A stretch of DNA of 64,000 nt. Source: Strongyloides papillosus. Taxonomy: Eukaryota; Nematoda; Chromadorea; Rhabditida; Strongyloididae. Shown here in pieces: positions 34,956-47,422 of the stretch. Position 1 is the stretch's first letter. Each line of letters begins with the position of its first letter. The position numbers and the translations under genes are program-made. The stretch covers positions 1,054,001-1,118,000 of the forward strand of contig SRSI01000079.1 of NCBI GenBank assembly GCA_005656395.1, read 5' to 3'. The notes beneath the pieces were generated by a model, which was given only the letters and a program-made list of their open reading frames with translations, had not been told where the DNA came from and made no database searches.

Positions 34956-36468
34956 GTCGCAAGATAGAATAAAGAGGTACTGCGTATGATGTAGAAAAAT
35001 GATAAATTTAACCAAATACCATTGCTTATATAAGCAAAAAAATTAATCCATCTCCAATAAGTTATCAATTTTACCAAGCAACTTGATGTATTTCACTTGG
35101 CTGTATCGATAGAAATTGATAATTATCGATATTTTATATACAGAGATATCTACTTAACCTAGCCTATACAAATGGTAAAGGGACTAACTCTTTTTTGATG
35201 GTAACAAGAAGAATTCGTCAAAAAACTTTTTTTAAATACATTACAATCGTTTTATAGTGATTAAATAAATTGTTATTATAATTAATTTTCGTCATTTTTT
35301 TCATCGAGTTTAGACCTGGCCCAAGCTTGTGCCTCTTTAGCAATTATCTTATGCAGATTTGCACAAAACAATCCACTTACCGTGCACTGGAAATGGTGAT
35401 TTCCAAGTTATTGTTGGTTTAAAAGATAGAAAAAAATATGATGTAAAGAAGAAGGAAAACTATGAAAGCACAAAAATTAGATTTGAAACATTATTACATC
35501 CCCAATTGGATATTATTACTACTATTTTTTAACATGATAACATGAATAATGATTTAAAAATTTTATTTCGATGATAATGTTATACTTTATGATATAATTT
35601 ATTCTTGTATTTAGTAATTTATATATATTTTTGCCAATAAATGTTTTCTAAAAATTTTTCCATTACCATTATTTTATCATGTGGTTATCTATATATGCTA
35701 AATAATGTTCAAAGTGATTGAAATTTTTAAAATGTTCAATATATTTGAAGAAACAGGGAAATAATAATGTAAATTTGATATATTTTGAAAGGTTTTAAAA
35801 CTTTTGACATGTGAAATCCTATCAATTCATATCTTCACCAAATAAAAAGACGTTCAAATGGTCTTTTCTCCATTGCTATTCAGAAGATTACTTTAAAAAT
35901 ACATTATCTTGACTATTATATGTGCTATATACTAACTATTATCAACTAAATGGACTAAATTTGATTCTCTGTAGCAAACGAACAACATTAACATAAACAA
36001 AAAAGCATTCTTCAGCATATAATAAAAAATTGATAAAAGTTTAACATTAATTTTCAATATTATGATAGAAGTAGCAAATTTTACAATAATTTAATGGTTA
36101 AGAATTGTAAAACATTTAAATAATACACTTAATTAATAACATTTCTCATTATTATATGCATTTTGACTTTCCTTACCATGATTATTCTAATTATTATTAA
36201 TATACAAAGTTATGCATAGAAAAAATTGTAGTTTAATCATAATTTGAACTTTTTTGAGTGTTTTATGATTTTCTTTGCTTTGCTTCGGCTTCTTTATCAC
36301 GAAACTTTAGTATAGCAAACCTAAATTAATAATGTATCTTCAAGACAACGTTATTATTTCAATGCATAAATTAATATTCATATTTTAAATTTAGAAAACA
36401 AATAAAAACATTAATTAACACTTTATTCAATATCTATACATCACATAATTTTTATATCACAATCTTAT
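34956..36468. other. Intergenic, with a relative of the foldback element
   Basis: 35314-35390 contains ATTATCTTATGCAGATTTGC and CCGTGCACTGG, matching parts of the 33771-33875 element. No gene is visible. The end near 36420-36468 contains the AATAAAG signal for the minus-strand gene. Confidence 0.5.
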
Positions 36469-39357
36469 TTAAATTATTAAAATCATTATATTTACTACAA
36501 TTACGAATATCAAAATCATACTACCCATAACTCCAATCTTATTTCTTGAAATTTGTCCATTGTCTATTCTAAAGGTTTTAAACTCTTTTTTTACCAAAAC
36601 TTCTCCAATTGGAACATCATAAAGGCAGTGTAATGTTCCATTTGGGTTATTTTCCGTGTTTATAACAAAGTCTTTCTCCAACTTAAGTCTTCCTCTCTCT
36701 TGAAATTTACGAAGTTTGAGGAATCTAAACTCTATTTTATCATCTTTAAATGATATATGTTTGAGGTTAGTGTAATTATTTAGATTTACAGAGCAATTTG
36801 CTTTGTATCCTAATTCATTAAAAGAGTACACAACAGAAAGGGTTTCATTTAATATAGGTTTGTAATTTTGAGACTTTTCAATTTCACCAATAGGAACTTT
36901 GTAGATGCAAATGAATTTTCCTTCCGGATTTTTGACAGTATATAAAAGAAGCTTTTTTGTAGAATTTAAATTTTCTATTTGGCTTAATGCTGCATCATCA
37001 AGACCCTCAACTTCTATTCTTTTATCATTAAGTATAATGGTCTTGAGTTGAGTAAAGTCATTCTCCTTCCTTGAACAATTTGGATTGAAGTTCAATTGAC
37101 CATGAGCATATCTAACATCCGGGAGAGTTCTGTTTTCAATAAGCTCATATTCTTGGGATGTTTTAATTTCTCCAACATGAAGTTTATAAACACATGTCCA
37201 TTTTCCCTTTGGATTATTGCCCATAAAATAAATAAATCCTGTATCTAACTTCAACTTTTCTTTTGAGTTAGAGACTGTGTTTTTTAGATCATTAATTTCT
37301 GTACTTTCATTGTTGAAAAGAATAGTTTTAAGATTAACATTACTTTCTAGCTCCACAGAACAGTTTGGTTTAAAGATCAGTTGACCAGACGCATATTTAA
37401 CAGCAGGGTGACCAATAGTCTTAAAATATTTATATGATTGATATACTGAAACGTTTCCAACAGTAAGTTTATATGTACAAGACAACCTTCCATTTGGATT
37501 GGTATCCGTAAAGATAGCATATTTCCCATCTAACTTGAAATTCCCTTTTAAATTGTTGTTTGGTTTTTGAAGATCTTCAATTTCTGCACTTTTATCGTCG
37601 AAAAGAATATTTTTTAGATTAACATTGCTTTTTGGTTCCAAAGAACAGTTTGCTTTAAACGACAACTGATTTGAGGCATATTTAATATCGGAGAGATTTG
37701 TGTTCTCAAAATATTCATATGTTTGATTCACCAAAAATGTTGTATTATGTAATTCGTAAATACAAGACAATTTTCCTTTTGGGTTTCTATCCCTAAAGAT
37801 AGCAAATTTTTGAATTAACTTGAAGTTTCCTTTTTCTTGGTCGTTTGTACCTTGGAGATCATAAATTTCAATCCTTTCTTCATTAAATAAAATAGTTTTG
37901 AGACTGACAGATTTACCTTGGTCCATAGAACAATTTGGTTTAAAAAGCAATTCGTCATGAAGATATGTAATAGGAGGCATTTCTTCATCTTTAAAAGATT
38001 TATATGTTTGCGACGTATGAAATTCCCCTATTGGATATATATAAGTACAATATAAAATTCCAATTGGGTTTTTATTTTGAAATATAACAACACCATTTTC
38101 TAACCTAAAATGTCCTATAGAATTGCCGTTTGTCCAATGAAGATCTTGAACTTCAATCTTTTCATCATTAAAAGAAGCAGTTTTGAGTTGAGTGAAATCA
38201 CTTAAATTCACAGAGCAGTTTGCTTTAAAATTTAATTTATTATGGAAATATTCTACAGAAGAGAGAATTTCACTTTTAAAGTCGAAAGTTTTTCCAAAAA
38301 TCACTTTCTGTATTACATCTATTCCACCATCTATACAATCATCACAATAATAATGTAATTTTAGAATTGTTGGTTCACTTAAATGTAAGCTGTAAAAGTT
38401 CTCTAATTCTAAAATCTCTTTCTTAATTTCTTCTAACTTGTTGTCTTTAGAATACTTTAAATGAGACAAAGTTATATTTTGCTTCTGGAAAAAAAGATTT
38501 CGATCCCTGTTAGTATAATCAAGAAAGACATATAAACGAAAGGGAAAATTAATTGGACCAACAAACCACCATTCTTTATTTTCCTCATTGATCTTCCTTG
38601 CTATATGGGAGTTTATGTCTATATTAAAAAACGGAGGTGCATGGTAAATCTTCGTTATACTAATGGGTTCTAGGAATTCAATATCTCCAGAATTAAACTT
38701 CTCAGAGTGGAATATAGCCAATATGTCTCCTTTTTTAAACAACATATCACTGCCATATAATCTTTTATAACGCAAATTTTTATCAAATACATATATTTTC
38801 TCCGTACTATTGATATTAAATGTCTTGCTTTCATAGGGACGGGAAGTAACATTTAGACGGTGTGTTATGCTTATTTTTGATTCTTTAGTACGACTAATCA
38901 TGTGGTCCCATTCCCTAATAAAACGAAATTTTAGGGCTGTCCCCTCATGATATCCTTCATAAATATTAAGACATGTAATTTTTATTTCTTCAACTTTTCC
39001 GATACTATAAATTCTCCATTCATAGTAACTTCCATCTTTTTTAATATGTATGTAATCTTCTACAAAATTTTTAGGTTTTTCGTAACCAATAATTTTAGAA
39101 AGTCCTGGGAATGTAGATGGTAACTTTCTATGTTCTATGGGACATTTTATAGCAATTATTTCAGCATTAGTTGTGATGGTATGCTTTCTAGGAAACTCCC
39201 TATGACTTCTATGTATATCCTTATAATTATGGTATCTAAAATGTTTTTCAAACTCACGGGCTCTTTCAAGCACATATTTTCGAAAATCTTCGTCACAAAG
39301 ACTAATATAAACTGAATACACAGCTAATATCCAAAACAGTTTGACCATTTTTTTCAT
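36469..39357 (-). CDS. Six-repeat extracellular protein with GPI-like C-terminal tail
   Basis: Single-exon gene of 962 residues. A signal peptide (1-~20) precedes the N-terminal module (IIAIKCP C72, ITC C129, EFLEP at 227-231) and a middle module with LHYYCDDC (338-341). Six repeats follow with Cys pairs 381/437, 476/532, 571/627, 666/722, 761/817 and 855/911. Every pair is 56 residues apart and the period is 94-95. Each repeat begins [FY]-x-[AP]-NCS, a glycosylation sequon containing the first Cys, then LKT-I-F-D and NP-x-G-x-hydrophobic-x-C-x-Y. The protein ends in a hydrophobic stretch (MILIFVIVVNIMILII) with no cytoplasmic residues, preceded by DNGQIS, as in GPI-anchor signals. The pattern suggests one disulfide per beta-sandwich domain. 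It is a tandem paralogue of the gene at 41151-43972. Confidence 0.88.
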   Translation of the reverse strand: MKKMVKLFWILAVYSVYISLCDEDFRKYVLERAREFEKHFRYHNYKDIHRSHREFPRKHTITTNAEIIAIKCPIEHRKLPSTFPGLSKIIGYEKPKNFVEDYIHIKKDGSYYEWRIYSIGKVEEIKITCLNIYEGYHEGTALKFRFIREWDHMISRTKESKISITHRLNVTSRPYESKTFNINSTEKIYVFDKNLRYKRLYGSDMLFKKGDILAIFHSEKFNSGDIEFLEPISITKIYHAPPFFNIDINSHIARKINEENKEWWFVGPINFPFRLYVFLDYTNRDRNLFFQKQNITLSHLKYSKDNKLEEIKKEILELENFYSLHLSEPTILKLHYYCDDCIDGGIDVIQKVIFGKTFDFKSEILSSVEYFHNKLNFKANCSVNLSDFTQLKTASFNDEKIEVQDLHWTNGNSIGHFRLENGVVIFQNKNPIGILYCTYIYPIGEFHTSQTYKSFKDEEMPPITYLHDELLFKPNCSMDQGKSVSLKTILFNEERIEIYDLQGTNDQEKGNFKLIQKFAIFRDRNPKGKLSCIYELHNTTFLVNQTYEYFENTNLSDIKYASNQLSFKANCSLEPKSNVNLKNILFDDKSAEIEDLQKPNNNLKGNFKLDGKYAIFTDTNPNGRLSCTYKLTVGNVSVYQSYKYFKTIGHPAVKYASGQLIFKPNCSVELESNVNLKTILFNNESTEINDLKNTVSNSKEKLKLDTGFIYFMGNNPKGKWTCVYKLHVGEIKTSQEYELIENRTLPDVRYAHGQLNFNPNCSRKENDFTQLKTIILNDKRIEVEGLDDAALSQIENLNSTKKLLLYTVKNPEGKFICIYKVPIGEIEKSQNYKPILNETLSVVYSFNELGYKANCSVNLNNYTNLKHISFKDDKIEFRFLKLRKFQERGRLKLEKDFVINTENNPNGTLHCLYDVPIGEVLVKKEFKTFRIDNGQISRNKIGVMGSMILIFVIVVNIMILII

Positions 39358-39698
39358 TTTATGGAAATAAAAATAATGCTTCTTACATAAAAACTAATTA
39401 TATTATTAAAATCTACCAGTAAATTTGAAAGTAAGTAGACATTAATTTAAATTTCACTCATTCACCAATGAATTATAGTATAATTATTTTACACTTCAAT
39501 TGAATTTTGAATAATATTCATTTAATTATAATTTTTATGCTAAAATTTAAAAAAATGAATATATTTTTTTTTGTAATAGGTTCAAGGATAATTTTTCAGT
39601 ATATTGTTTTTTATGCTTACAACTCATATAACTTAGATTTATTTTCATTAAAGAATCAAAGAGACAGTACAAAACAATGTTATCCCCCAAGAATTTAA

Positions 39699-40060
39699 CC
39701 CTTTCCCGACCAGATGACGCGTATACGCGTCATAAACAAAAAGTTAATGTATAGTGGTAATTTTACTATAAAGAGAACATTTTGGAATAAAGTTATTTCA
39801 ATTAATATAAAAAATTTATATGAATAAAAAGGAAGAAGAGAAGTAATAAATAAAAATAATATATATAAAATTAAAACTAAATTTGAAAAACATTTTGAGA
39901 AATTTTATTTTAATCTACTTTTTTTTAAAATATTAATTTTTATTGAAGAAATATGTTACCAATTTTTTGTTATCCTTTTATTCTTTATAAAAGTACTCTT
40001 TCTATTTTACACACAGATGAGTGCGTAATACAAAGAAAAAAATCTCTGGTCGTGAAAGGG
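39699..40060. mobile_element. piggyBac-type non-autonomous element (MITE)
   Basis: A 362 bp segment flanked by TTAA at both ends (39695-39698 and 40061-40064). The termini CCCTTTCCCGACCAGA and, inverted, CCCTTTCACGACCAGA form terminal repeats. The left end contains the perfect 18 bp palindrome TGACGCGTATACGCGTCA at 39715-39732. TTAA duplications with CCCTTT ends are the hallmark of piggyBac elements. The interior is A/T-rich and has no open frame. Confidence 0.88.
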
Positions 40061-40064
40061 TTAA

Positions 40065-41150
40065 ATAAACAAAGTGTATACTTATATAAAACTTAGTGGT
40101 TTATTCTATGACACTTCCGGAGATTCATTTTTGTGTCCAACAAATCAATTCATCTGTATCCAGGAATAGAGATTTCTAAACATTAAGTAACAACTTTTTT
40201 ATGTCCGTAAGTATTAAAAATCCACTATAAAAGTACAACCAACTAAAGTTTTCCACAATCTAGAAAAATATTATTTTGCGATTTTAAAGAATTTTATAAA
40301 CAACACTACTTTATCAAAGTGATAACTAAAAAGGATGCAAAAACATTAATCAATTAAAATACCAAGAATACTTGCAATTTCCAAGAATGCCTTGTTTAAA
40401 TATCTAATGCTCAACAAAACATTTTGGTACCCATAAGGTATAACAAAGCAGTATAAAAATTATAAGCAATATAAGCAAAGAAAGAGCCTCTTCATTATAC
40501 AACAAAGAGTCATTTTGTAAAAGAGGGTCTGTTCTTCTGCAAAACTCTAATTAACAAACATTATTCCTGGTCCAATTTTCAATTGTGATCATAGTCTTCC
40601 AGTTTTAATTTTACTTGTGCTTTTCTTGACCATTTTTTGTGTCAGAAGAACTTTCGATAGTTAATTTTGTACAATTTAGAGACTCTTCTAAGTATTACTT
40701 TTAACTTAGGTTTCTAGTTTGACTAACCTTAGATCTGCTAATCTAAGAGTGTCTTTAACAGTACGTGTATTTAAGTGTGCCAAAAATATGATGGATTTCA
40801 ATTTAGGCGAAGAACTGCGATAACGGATTCAAAGCTGTGGATGAAGAAGTGCACCCATAAAGGAGTGGCTGTAGTGAAACATAGTCAAAAGAAGTGAGAA
40901 TATGAATTACCAAAAGAAACTATGAAATCAAAGAAGCAAAGTTGTCAAGTGAGATGGGAGATGAGTCAGTAGATATAATAAATGATCATTATTGCATATT
41001 GTTTTGTTCAACGTTTCAATCTTAAGTAAAGTAATTTCCTGCTTATAAATAATATAAATATAATTTTTATGTTGAAAATAAATATTGAAAGAATAACGAA
41101 TAATTTTATTGGATGAACACTTTTTATAAGATACTCAAATATTAATTAAA
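40065..41150. other. Intergenic between the two six-repeat genes
   Basis: I see no gene or clear repeat here. Confidence 0.5.
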
Positions 41151-43972
41151 TTACATTGATATGATAAATAAATTCTTAATAATTATAGAGTTAAAAATTA
41201 TGATAAGCAAAATCCCAAACTTGAATGATAAATTATGTCCATTATTTTTAGTTAAAGCCTCAAACGTTTGTGATATTGAAATTTCTCCAGTCGGAAGTGC
41301 ATAAACACAAGTTAAGGTTCCTGAATCTCCAGACATAACTTTGACAAATCCCTTTTCCATCTTAAATATTTTTCGCGTAAAATCTTTTTCCTGTCGAAGA
41401 TTTCTAACTTTTACTCTTTCAGCTCCAAATGTGACAGCTTTAAGAGTGGTAAAATTATTTGGGTTCAATGTACAGTTTGGATGGTAGCCTAATTCATTAT
41501 AGTAATATTTTACAATTGGGAGAGTTTCACTTTGGATAGATACATATTTTTGCGATTTTTTAAAAGTTCCAATTGAAATGTTGTAAAGACAAACAAGTTC
41601 TCCAACTGGGTTTTCAACTTCATACATAACAAAATCTTTTGTCAATTTAAAATTTTCTACTGAGTTTGATTCCACTTTACTGATATCTCCAACATCCATA
41701 CTTTTATCATTAAATATAATAGTTTTGAGATCAATGGAATGTTTTTCTTTCTTGGAACAATTTGGATTAAAGGTTAATTGATCATTAGAATATATAACAG
41801 GAGGAAGAGTTTCATTTTTTAAAGTGTAGTAGTTTTGGGTTAAATTAATTTGTCCATGAGAAATCTTATAAGTACAAACAAACTTTCCATTTGGATTTTC
41901 ACCTCTATAAATAATATGATTGTCTTTTTTGGTTACATGTTCCCTAAAATTTCTTTCTCCTTCAATATACACAATTTTATCACCAAGTGAGATTGAATTG
42001 AGACGGGTATAATTATTTTTATCCACAGAACAATTTGGAAAAAAGTACAGTTGGCCATCAGGATACACAATATTAGGAAGAGTTTCGTTGTTAATATATT
42101 CAAATTCTTGAGATGTTGTGAATTCCCCATAAGTAAGTTTATAGACACAGTATAGTGTTCCATTTGGATTGCAGTCTATAAAGTTAACAGAAGTACCCTC
42201 CAACTTGAATCTATTTTTTGTTTTGCCTTTTTGAAGATCTTTGACTTCTATAATTTTACCATTAAATAAAACAGTTTTTAGATCGGTAAATTCATTTCTT
42301 TTCAAAGAACAATTTGCTTTAAAGTACGGATTCTCAAATGAATATTTAACGGGAGGTAGAGTTATATTTTCAAAATACTCAAACTTTTTAGATATTGTTA
42401 AATTTCCATTTGATAATTTATAAATACATTTTAATTCTCCTTTTGGATTTGTATTATTATAGAAAAAAAATTTTTCATCAGATGTGAAATTTCCAGTTGA
42501 TTCGGGAATTGTATTTCCATCATCAGTTATGCTTATTTTTTCATCATTAAACAAGACAGTTTTGAGGGAATCAACATCCTTTTCTTTCTTAGAACAGTTT
42601 GCCTTAAAGGGCAATTTATTATAATAATATCCTGTTAGAGTAGGATTTGGGTCCGTAATACAATCATATTGTTGAACCAATTGGATTTCACCAAATGGAG
42701 TACTATAAGTACATTTTAATGGTCCTATAGGGTTCTTATAATCATAAATGACAGTATTGTCAAGCAACATAAACTCAACCGGCGTTTCATTATCATTGAC
42801 TTCATCAAAATCTTTAATTGCTACTGCTAAACCATTAATTGCGGCATTTTTAAGATAAAAATTTTTTTTAATTACCATAGAACAATTTGCATTGAATCCC
42901 AAATGATCACATTTATATCTAACAAGAGACTTTATTTCTCTTTTAAAATAATCATTATCACCAAAAATTATCTTTTTTTCAATATTTGTACTACTTTCTC
43001 CACAATAATCACATTTGTATTCGAATTTAACATTTGCTGGATGTTCCAGTTGAAAAATTTTTTACCATCTTGATCTGGTTCCAAAGTCATATTCTTATAA
43101 CTATGTAATTTATTCTCCTTAGTAAAGTCAAAATAATGGACATTTATTTTTTCATATTGAAAAAAATCATGTTGTCTCGTCTCTCCATTATATTCTAATT
43201 TTATCTCAAGTCCTTTGGGAAAGTTTTCTACTTCAACAAGCGGCCATTCTTTATTTTTGGTGTTATTTGTTATATTTTCAATACCTATTATATTAATAGA
43301 TGGAGGAGGATGGTATGGTCGTACTATACAAATGGGTTCCAAGAACTCCTTTTCTTTAGAATCAAACATGTCACCGTCGAAGACAACGAGTGTATCTCCT
43401 TTATATACTTGTGGATTTTTGGAATTTAATTCTCGATAATTCGATTTCCCACTAAATGCGACCGTTATCTCTGAGCCACTCAACTCAATTATATTTTTTC
43501 CAGGACTGTGGTTCATAATATTAAAATTATTTATACATGTTATATTTATTTGTTCCGTACTAGTACGGCTAATTTCGTGTTTCCATTCCGCGAGAAGATG
43601 AGTCTCATCATTTTTATAAATATTGAGGCAATTAACTACTTTTGTTCCAGTTTTTCCGATATCGTAAAATCTCCATAAATGATCATTTCCTATCTTACTT
43701 TTTAAAATTAGAGATTCCTTTAAATTTTCACTGTGCCTCTTGAATATAATAGTAGAATTATCACTATGTTTAACACGATCCTCTAACGGGCACTTTACAG
43801 CAACTATTTCAGTATTGGTTTTGACGATATGTTTTTTAGGGAAATTCACAGCATAAGTTTCATAGTCCTGATAATGTTGAAAATGTTTACCAGGTTCTTC
43901 ATTGCTACCACAGGGACTTAAATAAATCGTATAGACGGCCAATATCCAAAGAACTTTGAGCAGTTTCTCCAT
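41151..43972 (-). pseudogene. Six-repeat paralogue carrying one frameshift
   Basis: The first frame (43972 to 42968) has a signal peptide, IVAVKCP, VVNCLNIY, EFLEPICIV and the start of the middle module. In the A6T5 run at 43053-43063 (minus strand) the family match shifts by one base. The new frame continues FEYKCDYCGES ... KKIIFG and runs open to 41151. It encodes six repeats with Cys spacings of 57, 56, 54, 52, 56 and 55 and a hydrophobic C-terminal tail like that of the gene at 36469. Apart from the homopolymer shift the gene is intact, about 940 residues in all. It could be a real recent lesion, an assembly error or programmed slippage. Repeat-by-repeat similarity to the neighbour indicates tandem duplication of the whole gene. 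Confidence 0.8.
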
Positions 43973-44400
43973 TGTATCAAAGTAAAAACCATAATTTTTG
44001 TGGAAAAATTGCTTCTATTAATAAAAAAAAATTACAACAAATATTTGAATATAAATAGAATTAATTTAAATTTGCTTTATTTCCCAATAAATTTTAGCAT
44101 AATTCTATTGTATCTCAATCAAATTTTTGACAACCAGCCTTAGACCCGCCTTTGGCAAGTCATAGCTGGTCCGCAGAGCAAAATTTTTATTAAAGCATTT
44201 TTATACTAAATTGTTAATCAAAGTATGTGTATAAAAAAAATGTTCCACTAAATTAGACATTTCTGAAGAAAGAAGATAACCCAAAGTACATTGTTAAAAT
44301 AAATTAAATATTTCTAAGTTTGAGAAACATTTCATAACGTTTACATTTATTGAAACTGTTTAGTTAAATAAAATATCCAGCTAACAAAAAAATCTTATCC
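43973..44400. other. Upstream region of the six-repeat paralogue
   Basis: A small inverted motif (ACCAGC ... GCTGGT) lies at about 44134-44171. Otherwise nothing recognisable. Confidence 0.35.
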
Positions 44401-45400
44401 CAAAATATATTAGAGGAGTAACGAGGATGTGTAAATTATTTTCGATATTGAAACTTTTTTATATCTTAATATATGTAACTTTATGTGCTGATTTCAAAAA
44501 ACGCAATATTTTTTTAATCTGAAGTTCCGTTCTTGAGAAACAGCTACTTAAAGGTGTTTTGGTGTGTTAGTCTTAACCCCCTTAGAGTTATTCGTTTTAT
44601 CTGAAATTTTACAGGTATATATAGTTTTAGATACTAATAATATAAAAATAAAAAAAAGTTAAAATTTCAAGTTCATTCTTGAGATTTTAGATTTTTTCCA
44701 AAATGACCAAAAAAAACCTAAATTCTTACATTTTAAAATGACATATCAGGATTCAGAGAAGGAAATCGAAAAAAAGAAAAAAAGCCATCCTATTTTTCTC
44801 TTTAACTTACATTTTGAGTATAATCCCAAAGAAATCGAAAAACTTTAAGTACCATAAAACCGTTGCAGAAATTTTTTGAATAAAGTGTTTTTACAACTTT
44901 TATGTAGAATTAAATTCTCTATCGAATGATATATATGTCATGTTGATTCATTTATCCGTTCTCGAGATATAAAGAAAAAATTGATTTTTTAATTTTTTAA
45001 AAAAGTGGTATTTTTTAGTTTCAAGGAAGGAAAAAAGTTCCAATACGTCCATTTTTTAAGAATGTTTTGAATTTCCCCACTAGAGAAATTTGTTGCGAAC
45101 ATTTTAAGATATTAACCGTTCATTTAACTCTTTTCATTCTTGAGTTAGTCAAAAAACAAATTGGTCAATTTTTTTTTCTAATTTTTAAATTTTAAGAAAA
45201 AAGTAGACAAAGATGAAACTTTTTCAGTATAAATATTCACAAACGTTATGTGGAATTTAATTCCCTATCGAATGACATATAGATCGTCTTAATCCCACTA
45301 TCCGTTGTTGAGATACATTTCATTAAGTACCAAATTCTGAAATCCGGTACCTCCATTTTTCCGTCGATACCGATTGTTTTATTCAAAATTTCACATATAA
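44400..45400. repeat. Degenerate tandem-like repeat
   Basis: Several diverged units of roughly 150-300 bp recur. Each has a CTATCGAATGA-CATAT-like stretch followed by CCGTTCTTGAGA or a variant (near 44525, 44680, 44955, 45125 and 45300). No coding potential. It leads into the dispersed repeat. Confidence 0.5.
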
Positions 45401-45872
45401 ATGTAATTTTTAATGATTATTACATGCAAACAATAAAATTTACCAAAAAAGTCTGATCCCGAAAATAGTAAGTCATCGAAAATTTTACCCTATCTTAAAA
45501 GAAAAGTTTACCTCTTTAAATGGTTTTCGTTTTCTGTACTTATTTCTATAAAAATAAACAATGCATTTTAATGTGCTCGATGGAAAAAAATAATTATTAG
45601 ATTCATTTGAATTTTTGCTCTTGAGATACATTACTTCAGCAAGAATAATATTAAAATTTGTAATCTCCCCAAAATAAAAAATTACAAAAACAACTAATTC
45701 TTTGAAAGAAAAACAAAAAACAACAATTAATAAAAGTCATTCGATTAATTGTTTTAAACTATTTTAAATATCAATTTATATTTTAAGAATATAGTAGATA
45801 GAAAAGGTGGAAAAATTGGTTTTCATTTAATTATATGTAATTTTAGTGCCGATTAAGATTTTTTTTAATCAG

Positions 45873-47093
45873 TGCAATATATGACATATGACAATTATTA
45901 AGATATGATAAAAAAATTAAAATCAAATTATATTTGGCTTTTTGAGATTTAACAAAATTTCTATTAAATATCATTTATTCTAGAATAGAATAGATTTTTT
46001 CCTCTAAATCTTTTTATGTTAAAATGATCTAAACTAAATTGTCTCAAAATACCGCAATCTAGCCACGCATATTAAAAATTTTGAAAAAATGTTTATAAAT
46101 TTATGATATAGCGATGCACATACTTATTTTTAAAAAAATGTAAAAATATCTAAAAGTTTTGCTATGCTTTGTAAGAACTGGAAAATAAAGTTACCTAAAT
46201 TTCTAAGTCGAAACTATTCATCAATGCATTTTAAAAGTAAATTTTATAATATTTAATTAAAAAAATTCACCAATACTTTGATTTAAATATATTTATATTT
46301 TTTTAAAGTCTATATAAATTTTTTAATACGAAAAGTGTCAGAATAATTGTTTTGATTTATTTTTTTTTCTTATCAACCTAGAGAAATATTTTTATTACTT
46401 TGAATACATTAAAAATTTGTGTTATTATTTTTATAATACATTTTAAAAAGTTTTTTCAAAAAAATATAAATTAAAATAAAAAATATGCATTAAATTCGTA
46501 AAAGTACTTTTTTATTATGTAACAAAAATGCGAAATTATAAAATAACAATCGCAAAAATTGGATTATTTTAAGTTAAATAATTATGAAAAACTTATGATC
46601 AACCTAAAATATGATTAATATTTTAAGAAATTGGCCAAACTTAAAATTAATCTTTATTTTTAATTTCCATCATATTTAATAACTTAAAACTTGCATATTA
46701 ACACTAAGCAGAAGTCTAACGTAAACCTTATTCTTAATTTTTTATTTTTATATTAAAAATTCGTAAAAAAATTATTCAAATTTAGAATATCAACTGAATT
46801 TAAAATCAAGAGAATATGTAATAAACCAATTTTGATAAAGTATGTTTTATAAGCTTTTAACGTTCAAAAACCTATAATATTTTAATAATAATTATTAATA
46901 TTATAAAATACAAAAATGTTACTTGGAATATTAATATGTGTGTTACTATAAAACAAAAGATTTTAAAAATCTAAACATTTTAAAAAAATTCCCGCAAGTA
47001 TGTAGTTGTGAAGCCAGCGAGTTGCTGCTTATGGAAAAAAAAGTCCAGCCCTGTGGGCAACCGGCGACGAGCGAAGCGAGGCTGCAGCTTGTG
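45873..47093. repeat. Dispersed ~1 kb repeat, copy B
   Basis: 45873-46866 corresponds to 1-986 with high similarity, same orientation. About 170 bp not present in copy A follows, then the GC-rich block at 47042-47093 (CAGCCCTGTGGGC ... GCTTGTGG). The block contains GACGAGCGAAGCGAGGCTGC in both copies, which is striking in this AT-rich context. Confidence 0.85.
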
Positions 47094-47182
47094 GTTGATA
47101 AGAAAACAATGTACTGAAAAATATGTAATGGTGATTTTATGAATCTTCATAATGATTTCAATTTTACCGTGGAATAAAGCAT

Positions 47183-47422
47183 TTGAAATCTAGGCATCCA
47201 GAGTTGATGGTTGAGTATAAAGACCCTGTTTATGGGAAGAGAAGTAATGATAGAGAATCGTGTGATATTGAAGACAGCAAAGGGATATTGCTTGGTGAAG
47301 ATCTTCTACTTGTTTATGAAGTTAAAGAGGAATGTTTAACTGATCTAAATAACACTATATCACGTAGTAGACCTCAGGATAATTTTATATCAAACGATTT
47401 TGCAGACTATGTTCCTACCTAA
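47183..47422 (+). pseudogene. Zinc-finger (BED-like) gene fragment
   Basis: A short open stretch begins KHLKSRHPELM, like the C-terminal half of a BED-type zinc finger, followed by an acidic region. Further coding-like scraps occur up to ~47830 (for example HDELMIST), interrupted by stops. The HP after the last His also occurs in the fingers of the next gene, so it may be a decayed relative. Confidence 0.35.

Noticed and set aside
36469..39357. Assignment of the ~95-residue repeats to immunoglobulin or 6-Cys families
   Set aside because: The two-Cys spacing is Ig-like, but the tryptophan and the Y-x-C pattern of Ig domains are not consistent, and 6-Cys domains have more cysteines. Left as unrecognised.
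44134..44171. Hairpin ACCAGC ... GCTGGT
   Set aside because: Six-base stem only and no second copy seen; could be chance.
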